Under the pieces are notes generated by a model. That model ran no database searches. It saw nothing but the letters and a program-made list of their open reading frames with translations, and was not told the DNA's origin. Shown piece by piece: positions 56,880 to 64,000 of a stretch of 64,000 bases of DNA (position 1 is the first letter of the stretch; the number at the start of each line of letters is the position of its first letter). A program made the position numbers and the translations under genes. The DNA is from Variovorax boronicumulans. GTDB lineage: Bacteria; Pseudomonadota; Gammaproteobacteria; Burkholderiales; Burkholderiaceae_C. The stretch is taken from assembly GCF_030812215.1 (NCBI RefSeq), contig NZ_JAUSSG010000001.1, positions 1,178,001 through 1,242,000 on the forward strand, written 5' to 3'.

Positions 56880-58391
56880 TCAGGCCAGTGCGTGCTGCGC
56901 CAGCGCGGCTTGCAGCTTGTGGCCGTGTTCGTCGGCGAGCGCCGCATCGCGCAGCTCCCGCAAGGTGGCGGGTGCGAGCTGCGCGCCGGCGCGCTCGACC
57001 GCGCGCATCACGGTGTCGTAGTTGCGGATGCCGCGCTCGTGCGTGTCGCTGTAGCCCTTGACCAGGCGCTGGCACTGCGCGAGTTCGACGGCCAGCTCGG
57101 GATTGCGCTGCGCGGTGGCGGCGATGCGTTGCAGCCACTCCTCGATGCGGCGGTTTTCTTCGGCATAGCGCATCGTGGAGAGGCGCCAGCGCTTCATGGC
57201 GGCCACGGTGCGCAGCATCAGGTAGCCGCGCAGCGAGCTGGTCTGGATCACGCGGCCGTGCTGGGTGAAGCGCTCGACGATCTTCTTGGGCCACCTGGAA
57301 TTCATGAGCCAGCGGCCGATGCCGCCCGGCAGCGTTTCGCAGATTTCCTGCAGGCGCGGGTGCATGTATTCGTTGATCGCGAGCACCTGGCCGGGCTGCA
57401 CGCGGGCCTCGCCGCGTACGCGTTCGAAGCGGGTGGCGCGGGTCTTGAGCGCGGCGACGCGGGCGGTGTCTTCGTAGGACATCCAGAGCGCAAGGTGGCG
57501 AGCGGTTTCGCGCAGGAGGCGGTGGTCGTCATTGCTCGGAAGCGTGGCGACGGCCGCCATGCGGTCGAGGTACAGGCCGGCATAGGCCACGTCTTGGTAG
57601 TCGATGAGGCGGCGTACGCCTTCGAGCAGGAAGTCGTGCGCGGCAACCGGAAAGTCGTGCTGCACACGTTCGACAAGTGCACGCACGGCCGTGTGACGGG
57701 GCTGCGGCGTTGGCACGGCCGCTGCGGGTTCCGGCGGTGCCTCGCCGTCGTCGCCGGCCTGCGCGCGGGCGAACGCACCGCCGAAGGCCTTCAGGCTGGG
57801 CTTCACGCCCACGCCGCCGCGCTCGATGGTCGCCTCGAATTGCGCACGGCTGAACGGCAGCACACCCGAGCCCGCCAGCGCACCGAAGAGCACCGCACTG
57901 ATGACGCTGCCCGATGCTTCGGCGGCTTGTGCCATGTCGAAGCGGATGAAGCGCTTGGCGGCCTTGGCCGTGTGCGCGAGCAGTTGAGCACTGTCGACGC
58001 GGCCATCGCCCAGCGCGCTCTTCTCGGCGATGGAGAACACGCGGTGCGTCGAGGCAATCAACGTGGTGCGGTCGTTCGTGACGAGACCGCGCTGCACCGC
58101 GCGGCCAGCCTCCATGAGTTCGGATGCAAGGACCACATCCACGTCCCCCGGCAGCGGCATCAACGCCAGCACGGGATGGCCGCCGTCCGCTTCGGCTCGC
58201 GCGATCGGATAGAGCTCGACGTAGTAGATGGTCGCGCCCGTGCGCTGGGCCACGCCCGGCACGGAGGTAGTCTGGGCCACATAGCCGTTCGCCTCGCCCA
58301 TGTCGATGATCCAGTCGGCCAGCACGCCGCCGCCCTCCCCGCCCATGGCGAGGATCGCGATCTTGATGGGTTGCGCCCTGGTGTTCGTCAT
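56880..58391 (-). CDS. Indolepyruvate oxidoreductase beta-subunit family protein with long C-terminal domain
   Basis: 503 residues. The first about 200 are the gamma/IorB-type domain of 2-oxoacid:ferredoxin oxidoreductases (ILAMGGEGGGVLADWI, then VPGVAQRTGATIYYVE). The remaining 300 residues are a helical DUF6537-like extension, with EVRG-type ARFERVRGEARVQPGQ in its centre, which classical 200-residue IorB proteins lack. It pairs with the TPP subunit encoded four bases upstream. An earlier in-frame ATG at 58406 is possible. If lettering follows the operon, this would be iadB. I infer an aromatic 2-oxo acid, perhaps isatinate, as substrate. Confidence 0.82.
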   Translation of the reverse strand: MTNTRAQPIKIAILAMGGEGGGVLADWIIDMGEANGYVAQTTSVPGVAQRTGATIYYVELYPIARAEADGGHPVLALMPLPGDVDVVLASELMEAGRAVQRGLVTNDRTTLIASTHRVFSIAEKSALGDGRVDSAQLLAHTAKAAKRFIRFDMAQAAEASGSVISAVLFGALAGSGVLPFSRAQFEATIERGGVGVKPSLKAFGGAFARAQAGDDGEAPPEPAAAVPTPQPRHTAVRALVERVQHDFPVAAHDFLLEGVRRLIDYQDVAYAGLYLDRMAAVATLPSNDDHRLLRETARHLALWMSYEDTARVAALKTRATRFERVRGEARVQPGQVLAINEYMHPRLQEICETLPGGIGRWLMNSRWPKKIVERFTQHGRVIQTSSLRGYLMLRTVAAMKRWRLSTMRYAEENRRIEEWLQRIAATAQRNPELAVELAQCQRLVKGYSDTHERGIRNYDTVMRAVERAGAQLAPATLRELRDAALADEHGHKLQAALAQHALA

Positions 58392-58395
58392 CGCT

Positions 58396-60588
58396 TCAGA
58401 AGGCATAGGCTTCGCGGCGGCGTGCTTCGCCGCGCTGCAGCCAGCCAATGACGGCGGAGCGCACGCGCTCGCGCAGCTTGTCCCAGCCGGTCGGGTTGCT
58501 CACGATCTGCGCCTTGTAGAACGAGGGGCACAGCACCGCGGCGTGCGAGACCTCGCCGCACACGCCGCAGCCCACGCAGCTGTCGAGCACGGTTGCGACC
58601 GGGTCGGTGCGCAGCGGATCGGGGTTGGGCTTGATGGAGAGCGACGGGCAGCCCGACAGGCGGATGCACGAGTGGTCGCCGGTGCAGGTGTCGGAATCGA
58701 CGCCGAACTTCTCGCGCACCATGCGCTTGCCATCGGCGATGGCCTTGCGCACCAGCGGCTTCTCGCGGCGCTGCTTGTTGAGCATGCACTCCGACTGCGC
58801 GATCAGGACCTTGGGGCCCTTCTTCGTGGTGGTGAGCGCCTCTTTCAACGCATCCCGCATGCCGGCGACGTCGTAGGTGCGGCGCAGCGTCTTCACCCAC
58901 TCGACGCCCACGCCGCGCACGGCGCGTTCGATCTCGTGGCCGGTGCTGCGCGTCTTGTTGACGGCGTTCGACGAGAGGATGTCCTGCCCGCCGGTGGCCG
59001 AGGTGTAGTTGTTATCGACGACGATGGTGAGGTTGTCGCTCTTGTTGAAGACCGAATTCGCCACGCCGCTGGTGAGGCCGTTGTGCCAGAAGCCGCCGTC
59101 GCCCATCATCGAGATGGCGCGCTTGCCCGCCGGTGCATTGAGCGCCGAGGCGCCCGCGCCACCGAGGCCGTAGCCCATGGTGGTGTTGCCGATGTTGAAG
59201 GGCGGAAGGATCGAGAACAGGTGGCAGCCGATGTCGGCGCTGACATGGTGTGCGCCGAGTTCTCGTTCGACCAGTTTCATCGCGCTGAAGATCGGCCGTT
59301 CCGGGCAGCCGGTGCAGAAGCCCGGCGGGCGGGCGTGCACGACATCGCCGAGGGCTGTGGATGGCATGGCCGGCTCAGGCGCGGCATCGATGCCAATGAC
59401 GGCCACTTCCTTCAGCGGGATCACCTTGCGCACCGGCGCGGGCACCGGCAGCGGCGCGAGGCGTTCGTAGCGCTCGCAGAAAGTGCGCGCGCCCTTCAGC
59501 AATTCAGATGACGTGTACTCGCCGGCGACTGGCAGCATGTCCTTGCCGTGCAGCGCGGTGGTGGAGCCCGCCTGGCGCAGGATGGTTGCGAGATTCTGCT
59601 CGACGAAGTTGGGCTGGCCTTCTTCGACGATCAGCACCGCGCGCTTGCCTTCGCAGAAGCGGATGACTTCGCTCTCGATGACCGGATAGGCCACGTTCAT
59701 CACGTAAAGCGGCACCTTGGTGTTGCCGTACACGTCGGCGAGATCGAGCCGCTCCAGTGCGCGCAGCAGCGTGTTGTAGCTGCCGCCCTGCACGATGATG
59801 CCGATGTCGTCGGCGTCCTCGGAGAAGAACTCGTTGAGCTGGCGCTCTTCGATGAAGCGCACGGCGGCGGGCCAGCGGTCCTTCACCTTTTCCTGTTCGT
59901 GCACGAAGCTCGCGGGCGGCAGCACGATGCGGCTGACGTCGCGCTGCGGGTTCTCGAGCGCCTCTTGCAGCGTGAACTTGGCGCGCTTGTTGTCGCCGGC
60001 GATGAAGTGGCCGTGCACGTGGCAGGCGCGGATGCGCAGTTGCAGCATCACGGGCGTATTGCTGGCCTCGGAGAGATCGAAACCCGTCTTCACCGCATCC
60101 ACGATGCTTGGCAGGTTGGGGCGTGGATCGAGCAGCCAGATCTGCGACTTCATCGCGAACGCATGGCTGCGCTCCTGCATGATCGACGAGCCTTCGCCGT
60201 AGTCCTCGCCCACGATGATGAGCGCACCGCCAGTCACGCCGCCCGATGCGAGATTGGCCAGCGCGTCCGATGCGACGTTGGTGCCCACGGTGGCCTTGAA
60301 GGTGACGGCGCCGCGCAGCGGGTAGTTGACCGAAGCCGCAAGCGTGGCGGCGGCGGTGGCTTCGCTCGCGCTGTTCTCGAAGCGAATGCCCTGCTCGGCG
60401 AGGATGTCCTGCGCGTCGGCCAGCACATCCATCAGGTGCGAGATGGGGGCCCCCTGGTACCCGGCCACATAGGAAACCCCGGATTCGAGCAAGGCCTTGG
60501 TGACCGCCAGAATGCCTTCGCCACGAAATACATCTCCGCCGGAAAGCCGCAGCTTCTTGACTTCTTCGACGAACGAACGCTCAGCCAT
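58396..60588 (-). CDS. Indolepyruvate:ferredoxin oxidoreductase alpha-subunit-like protein
   Basis: 730 residues, with pyruvate-ferredoxin-oxidoreductase domains and TPP site: GYQGAPISHLMD near the start, GEDYGEGSSIMQERSHAFA, a TPP/Mg motif GDGGFWHNGLTSGVANSVFN (exact end of the pyrophosphate site), and two iron-sulfur motifs near the C-terminus. The second is complete (CVGCGVC...CP). The first reads CTGDHSCIRLSGCP, where aspartate replaces the second cysteine. The enzyme decarboxylates aryl 2-oxo acids to acyl-CoA with reduction of ferredoxin. First gene of the operon (iadA if lettering follows order), AAGGA ribosome-binding site, divergent from the MarR gene. Confidence 0.85.
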   Translation of the reverse strand: MAERSFVEEVKKLRLSGGDVFRGEGILAVTKALLESGVSYVAGYQGAPISHLMDVLADAQDILAEQGIRFENSASEATAAATLAASVNYPLRGAVTFKATVGTNVASDALANLASGGVTGGALIIVGEDYGEGSSIMQERSHAFAMKSQIWLLDPRPNLPSIVDAVKTGFDLSEASNTPVMLQLRIRACHVHGHFIAGDNKRAKFTLQEALENPQRDVSRIVLPPASFVHEQEKVKDRWPAAVRFIEERQLNEFFSEDADDIGIIVQGGSYNTLLRALERLDLADVYGNTKVPLYVMNVAYPVIESEVIRFCEGKRAVLIVEEGQPNFVEQNLATILRQAGSTTALHGKDMLPVAGEYTSSELLKGARTFCERYERLAPLPVPAPVRKVIPLKEVAVIGIDAAPEPAMPSTALGDVVHARPPGFCTGCPERPIFSAMKLVERELGAHHVSADIGCHLFSILPPFNIGNTTMGYGLGGAGASALNAPAGKRAISMMGDGGFWHNGLTSGVANSVFNKSDNLTIVVDNNYTSATGGQDILSSNAVNKTRSTGHEIERAVRGVGVEWVKTLRRTYDVAGMRDALKEALTTTKKGPKVLIAQSECMLNKQRREKPLVRKAIADGKRMVREKFGVDSDTCTGDHSCIRLSGCPSLSIKPNPDPLRTDPVATVLDSCVGCGVCGEVSHAAVLCPSFYKAQIVSNPTGWDKLRERVRSAVIGWLQRGEARRREAYAF

Positions 60589-60640
60589 GTCGGTCCTTCT
60601 TCTTTCTCGTGGGAGGATGCGCTTCAGGTGCCACATCACG

Positions 60641-60690
60641 CTTTCTATAATGTTGACAAATGAATGTATCCACAATCATGAATTACCCTA
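60641..60690. promoter_or_regulatory. Divergent promoter/operator region between the iad operon and marR
   Basis: The only AT-rich part of the 159-base gap. On the minus strand TTGTGG (60670-60675) and CATTAT (60646-60651), 18 bases apart, may form the operon promoter. On the plus strand there is TTGACA (60653-60658). The 23-base span 60653-60675, from TTGAC to CCACAA, is an imperfect inverted repeat, and it overlaps both boxes, as expected of a MarR repressor site. Confidence 0.5.
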
Positions 60691-60747
60691 GACATGCAAG
60701 CTGCGTGCCCACGGCTGGTTTGACGTGCCTGGCTGAGAGGTGCCTTC

Positions 60748-61236
60748 ATGGCTGAACAAGACCAACCGACCGAATCGCATCGCTTCGTCGACGACTACCT
60801 GCCGGCGCTGCTCGCGCAGGCGAGCCAGCTGATCTCCTCGGAGTTCCACGAGGTGGCGCGCCAGCAAGGGTTCTCGGTATCGGAGTGGCGTGTGATGGCC
60901 TCGCTCGCGGGCAGCGAGCCGATCAGCATCGGCCAGCTCGCGCAGGTGACCGTGACCAAGCAGCCGACGGTCACGCGCCTGCTCGACCGCATGGAATCGC
61001 GCGGACAGGTCGAGCGCCTGCCCCACGAAAGTGATCGCCGCATCACGCTGGTGCGCATCACGCGCAAGGGGCTGAAGGCCGTCGAGCACCTGATGGAACT
61101 CGCACGCGAGCACGAGCGGCGCGTGCTCGAACCCTTCGGCCTCCGGCGGGCCGAGGAGCTCAAGCAGACACTGCGGCGGATGATCGAACTGCACGTGCAT
61201 GTGCCGCTCGAGGAATCGGAGCCGGAAGAAGACTGA
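60748..61236 (+). CDS. MarR family repressor of the auxin operon
   Basis: 162 residues. The winged helix includes ISIGQLAQVTVTKQPTVTRL (recognition helix) and LPHESDRRITLVRITRKG (wing), with dimerisation helices at both ends. In Variovorax the MarR protein divergent from the iad operon binds indole-3-acetate, which releases it from DNA; position and family of this gene fit that regulator. The very acidic C-terminus (EESEPEED) is distinctive. The stop lies six bases before a convergent gene. Ligand identity is inferred from the locus. Confidence 0.88.
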   Translation: MAEQDQPTESHRFVDDYLPALLAQASQLISSEFHEVARQQGFSVSEWRVMASLAGSEPISIGQLAQVTVTKQPTVTRLLDRMESRGQVERLPHESDRRITLVRITRKGLKAVEHLMELAREHERRVLEPFGLRRAEELKQTLRRMIELHVHVPLEESEPEED

Positions 61237-61242
61237 AGCGGA

Positions 61243-62118
61243 CTACGGTATGAGCACCGCGCGGCCACGATGGCCGCGCTGCGAGATCCAATCGAGCGCA
61301 ATGGCGGCGTCGGCCAGTGCGAAGCTTTGCACCTCGAGGTGCAATCGGCCATCCGCCAATCGGGCGAGCAGTTCAGGCGCGGCGGCACGGCCAGCGGCCT
61401 CCTGCCTGAACATGTTGAGCGGCAACAGCGCAACGTCACGCTGCAGGAAGTGCGCGATGTCCAGTTGCAGCGTGGAGCCTGCGGTATAGCCGATCAGCAC
61501 GGCGCGACCGCCGGGCCGCACGGCAGGCAGAGACGCTGCGAGGACGTTGCCGCCAACCGTGTCGATGAGCAGGTCGGCGCTGGAAACAGCGGGCGCGATG
61601 CTCGGATTGACCTGCGCCACCGCGCACCCTGCATCGCGCGCAAGCTGTATTGCAAGAGAGCCCACCGCACCGCTCGCACCCGTCACCAGGACTTGCTCCC
61701 CGGCCTGCAGCTTCGCGACTTCGTGCAGCGCCACCCATGCCGATGTGGTGGGCGAGAAGAACGCGGCGCCGAGTGTCATCGGCAACGCGTCGGGCAAGAG
61801 CCCGAGTGCTTCGTCAGGCGCATCGATCAGCTCGCACCAAGTGCCGTCGAACAGTGTGCCCAGGCCGCTGCCGCGCAGCCACACGCGTTGCCCGACCTCG
61901 TAGCGTTCGCTTGCGACGACGATGCCCGCAGCCTCGACACCGGGCGTATAGGGCAACGGTAGATGCCGCAGGAAACTGCCTCGCCACACGGTGCGATCGA
62001 TATGGCCGACCGTGGCAGCCTGCATGCGAACGATGGTGCGGCCGGGGCGAGCAACGGGGTCCGCCACCTCTTCCAATACGGGCACTGCATCGAAGCCGTG
62101 GATGCGGATGGCTTTCAT
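61243..62118 (-). CDS. MDR-type zinc-free oxidoreductase (quinone reductase-like)
   Basis: 291 residues of the medium-chain dehydrogenase/reductase superfamily, somewhat short. The cofactor motif VTGASGAVGSLAIQLARDAG (about 143-162) points to NADPH, and the zinc-binding cysteines of alcohol dehydrogenases are lacking, so quinone oxidoreductase-like chemistry is expected. PYTPGVEAAGIV is the conserved substrate-domain motif. It is the last of a four-gene unit (overlap of four bases with the hydrolase gene). The substrate is not evident. Confidence 0.84.
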   Translation of the reverse strand: MKAIRIHGFDAVPVLEEVADPVARPGRTIVRMQAATVGHIDRTVWRGSFLRHLPLPYTPGVEAAGIVVASERYEVGQRVWLRGSGLGTLFDGTWCELIDAPDEALGLLPDALPMTLGAAFFSPTTSAWVALHEVAKLQAGEQVLVTGASGAVGSLAIQLARDAGCAVAQVNPSIAPAVSSADLLIDTVGGNVLAASLPAVRPGGRAVLIGYTAGSTLQLDIAHFLQRDVALLPLNMFRQEAAGRAAAPELLARLADGRLHLEVQSFALADAAIALDWISQRGHRGRAVLIP

Positions 62119-62915
62119 GGCAGCGTCGAAAGAAAGTCGAGTACGGTCTGCGCGAAGGCTTCCGGCATCTGGTCTGGCAAGGGCACCATGCCGCCTTCGA
62201 TGTCAACGATGCGCGCTTGCGGCAGATGGTGTTGCAGTTCGATGGCATGCGGTGCGGCGAACGGATCGTCGGTGGCGCGGATGATGAGCACGGGTTGCGT
62301 CACGCGGCCGATGCGGTCTTCCATGCGATATGACGCGACGGCGCGATGGCCCTCTTCCACGCGATGGCCGACCTTCAGCGCATCGCGCACGAGGGCTTCG
62401 AGCAAGTCGGGGCGCCCCGCCGGATAGAAGCCCTGGCGCTTTTGCCACAACGCGGCGAGATGGCTTCCGTCTTCGCTCGGCGCAACCTCGTCGATGGGCG
62501 GTCGCTGCTCCCGTGCGATGCGAAAGGACTCGTCGGTGTATGGCGTGGATGACAGCACCAGGCCGTGCACTCGATCCGGAAATGCAGCCGCCAGTTCGAC
62601 TGCGACCACACCGCCCGTGTGATGCCCCACGACATTGGCCTGCCGGATGCCCAGCGCATCGAGCAGCTCGCACGCCACGCGCGCCCATTGCTCGATGCTC
62701 GCTGGCACGCCGCCATCCGAGGAATCGCCAAAGCCCGCGGTGTCCATCGCGATGGCACGGTACCGCGCACCGATCAGCGGAAGCACCTCGCGGTACTCGG
62801 CCCAACTGCGCGGCGACTGGTGCAGCAGCAGCACGGGAGGCGCATTCGCATCGCCACACGCTGCGTAGTGCACCTGCCCCACCGACAGGTCGGCAAAGGC
62901 GCGGCGGATCGTCAT
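62115..62915 (-). CDS. Alpha/beta hydrolase-fold protein with altered catalytic triad
   Basis: 266 residues. The oxyanion region LLLHQSPRSW and the overall fold are normal. The nucleophile elbow reads GHHTGG (residues 97-102), which puts His99 where Ser/Cys/Asp is expected, and the C-terminal histidine position reads EGGMVPLPDQMP (Met243). Thus two of the three triad members seem to be missing. It could be a non-hydrolytic member, such as an isomerase, a cofactor-free oxygenase-like or a lyase, or use other residues. Overlaps both neighbours by four bases, so it is expressed with the MDR and 3-hydroxyacyl-CoA dehydrogenase genes. Confidence 0.8.
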   Translation of the reverse strand: MTIRRAFADLSVGQVHYAACGDANAPPVLLLHQSPRSWAEYREVLPLIGARYRAIAMDTAGFGDSSDGGVPASIEQWARVACELLDALGIRQANVVGHHTGGVVAVELAAAFPDRVHGLVLSSTPYTDESFRIAREQRPPIDEVAPSEDGSHLAALWQKRQGFYPAGRPDLLEALVRDALKVGHRVEEGHRAVASYRMEDRIGRVTQPVLIIRATDDPFAAPHAIELQHHLPQARIVDIEGGMVPLPDQMPEAFAQTVLDFLSTLP

Positions 62916-63916
62916 GAGAGCGTCCCGTCGACAGGTGCGCGCCAGAGGCCCGCGTGCTTCAGCTCGCCCAGCGTGCGGGAGAGCACGTCGCGCCGATAGG
63001 CAGCGACGTCACGGCCCTCGTAGTCGTAGAAGCCGCTGCCGCTCTTGAGTCCAAGCCGCCCTTCCTCAACCATGCGATCGACGATGGCCGGTGCGGTGTA
63101 GCGGCCCTTGTCGATCGAGGAGGACATCTCGCGGCTTGCGTGATACAGGATGTCGCAGCCGCCGAAGTCGATGAACTCGACCACGCCGAGCGCGGCGAAG
63201 CGCAGGCCGAGGCCGTAGCGCGTGGCCTTGTCGATTTCCTCGGCGGTGGCGGCGCCCTCCTCGATCATGCGGGCCGCCTCGTTCATCACCAGCGCCTGCA
63301 GGCGCGGCACGATATAGCCGGGCGAAGCACCGCAGACCACGGGCAGCTTGCCGATCTCTTCCATCAGCGCCTTGGTGCGAGCAAGCACGGCGGTGTCGGT
63401 GGCCGGGTGGCAGCTCAGTTCCACCACGGGGATCACATAGGCCGGGTTGAGCCAATGCATGTTGAGAAAACGTCCCGGCAAACGCACCAACGCCGCGAGC
63501 TGCGTCACGAGGATGCTGCTGGTGGTCGAGGTGAGGATCGCGTCGTCGCGGCAATGGCGGTTGAGGTGCTCGAAGGCTTCGCGCTTCGCTTCCAGGGTTT
63601 CGGGCACGCCTTCGAACACCAGCTCGGCGGCGGCCAATGCCTGTGGAGCGCCAGCCGCGCTCACGAAGTCCACGCGCGCGGCGATGGGCTGGATCTGCGC
63701 CACATCGATCACGCCGAGTTGCGCGAGGCCTGCAAGGCTGGCCTCGATCTCCGTCTTCGCTTCTTCGCGGAGGCGCTGCCAAGCCTCGTCGCTGCGCGGG
63801 CGCAGGTCGATCAGCGAGATACGGTGGCCGGCATACGCGAACGCGATCGCAATACCGCGCCCCATGCGACCGGCGCCCACGGCTGCGAAGCGGGGTCGCG
63901 CGGACTCATTCGCCAT
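62912..63916 (-). CDS. 3-hydroxyacyl-CoA dehydrogenase family protein
   Basis: 334 residues. The NAD-binding VGAGRMGRGIAIAFAYAGH (about 12-30) is at the N-terminus, the catalytic histidine is in NMHWLNPAYVIPVVEL (about 155-170), and the C-terminal helical domain contains RYGLGLRFAALGVVEFID and LGLKSGSGFYDY, typical of the single-domain 3-hydroxybutyryl-CoA dehydrogenase group and of carnitine or gulonate dehydrogenases. It oxidises a beta-hydroxy acyl or acid substrate. It overlaps the upstream gene (partial here) by eleven bases and the hydrolase gene by four. Confidence 0.88.
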   Translation of the reverse strand: MANESARPRFAAVGAGRMGRGIAIAFAYAGHRISLIDLRPRSDEAWQRLREEAKTEIEASLAGLAQLGVIDVAQIQPIAARVDFVSAAGAPQALAAAELVFEGVPETLEAKREAFEHLNRHCRDDAILTSTTSSILVTQLAALVRLPGRFLNMHWLNPAYVIPVVELSCHPATDTAVLARTKALMEEIGKLPVVCGASPGYIVPRLQALVMNEAARMIEEGAATAEEIDKATRYGLGLRFAALGVVEFIDFGGCDILYHASREMSSSIDKGRYTAPAIVDRMVEEGRLGLKSGSGFYDYEGRDVAAYRRDVLSRTLGELKHAGLWRAPVDGTLS

Positions 63917-64000
63917 CGTGCAGCCTCTGTTTGAGCTGCGCCGCGCTCAGGTCCGCAAGGCCCAGGCTTTCGAAAGTGCGTGGGCCGTGGCGCAGGTCGC
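63906..64000 (-). CDS. C-terminal end of an unidentified gene
   Basis: The frame is open from the right edge to a TGA at 63906-63908. The visible tail of 30 residues includes DLRHGPRTFESLGLADLSAA and ends KQRLHDGE. It overlaps the start of the 3-hydroxyacyl-CoA dehydrogenase gene by eleven bases, so it is part of the same operon. The tail is too short for me to name a family. Confidence 0.65.
   Translation of the reverse strand, partial: DLRHGPRTFESLGLADLSAAQLKQRLHDGE

Overview
The window is a high-GC betaproteobacterial chromosome segment, most likely Variovorax or a close Comamonadaceae relative. The basis is the polA - DUF2782 - thrB - BPSS1780 order, a Comamonadaceae-style intergenic hairpin repeat (two copies), the overall gene content, and above all a large cluster that matches what I know of the Variovorax iad (indole-3-acetic acid degradation) locus. 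The species cannot be fixed without a database search.

Layout. 0-6 kb: end of a peptide-type ABC transporter with an N-acyl-D-amino-acid deacylase, an acidic small protein, a ZIP metal transporter, a Tat-exported dienelactone-hydrolase-like protein, an Asp/Glu racemase-family protein and a GltI-like binding protein. 6-16.4 kb: a DadA-like D-amino-acid dehydrogenase; a metal/siderophore uptake unit (DUF2946, TonB-dependent receptor, PepSY-TM protein); an SMR transporter, an AhpD-like protein and a MocR regulator; a LysR regulator; an exported M20 carboxypeptidase. 16.4-31.6 kb: housekeeping genes (polA, DUF2782, thrB, BPSS1780 family, DUF3999/DUF2339 membrane pair, uvrD, guaC, an arylformamidase-like hydrolase). 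31.7-35.9 kb: four tRNA genes, strong terminators, small genes, an HNH endonuclease and an HTH regulator divergent from a 67-residue protein. This stretch looks like accessory or phage-derived DNA.

35.9-60.6 kb: a run of 21 minus-strand genes, facing a divergent MarR gene at 60.7 kb. In transcription order from 60.6 kb they encode two subunits of an indolepyruvate-ferredoxin-oxidoreductase-like enzyme, a ferredoxin reductase, a Rieske dioxygenase (iadD, iadE), an acyl-CoA ligase, a thiolase fold without its catalytic cysteine, a DUF35-SDR fusion, a cyclase-family (isatin-hydrolase-like) hydrolase and an SDR. Next come two substrate-binding proteins, a second Rieske pair, a third binding protein, a Liv-type permease with a fused LivM-LivG subunit, a second CoA ligase, another SDR, a second MarR regulator and a hot-dog thioesterase. 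61.2-64 kb holds a separate four-gene unit (MDR oxidoreductase, alpha/beta hydrolase with an abnormal triad, 3-hydroxyacyl-CoA dehydrogenase, and the tail of one more gene).

How the cluster may work. Auxin-like substrate is imported by the Liv-type system and dioxygenated by iadCDE to dioxindole-3-acetate. I propose that this is activated to a CoA ester and cleaved retro-aldol by the thiolase-like/DUF35 pair to isatin plus acetyl-CoA. The cyclase-family enzyme would open isatin to isatinate, and the IOR-like enzyme would decarboxylate that 2-oxo acid toward anthranilate or anthraniloyl-CoA. The role of iadDE and of the MarR repressor is prior knowledge; the later steps are inference from domain content and altered catalytic residues.
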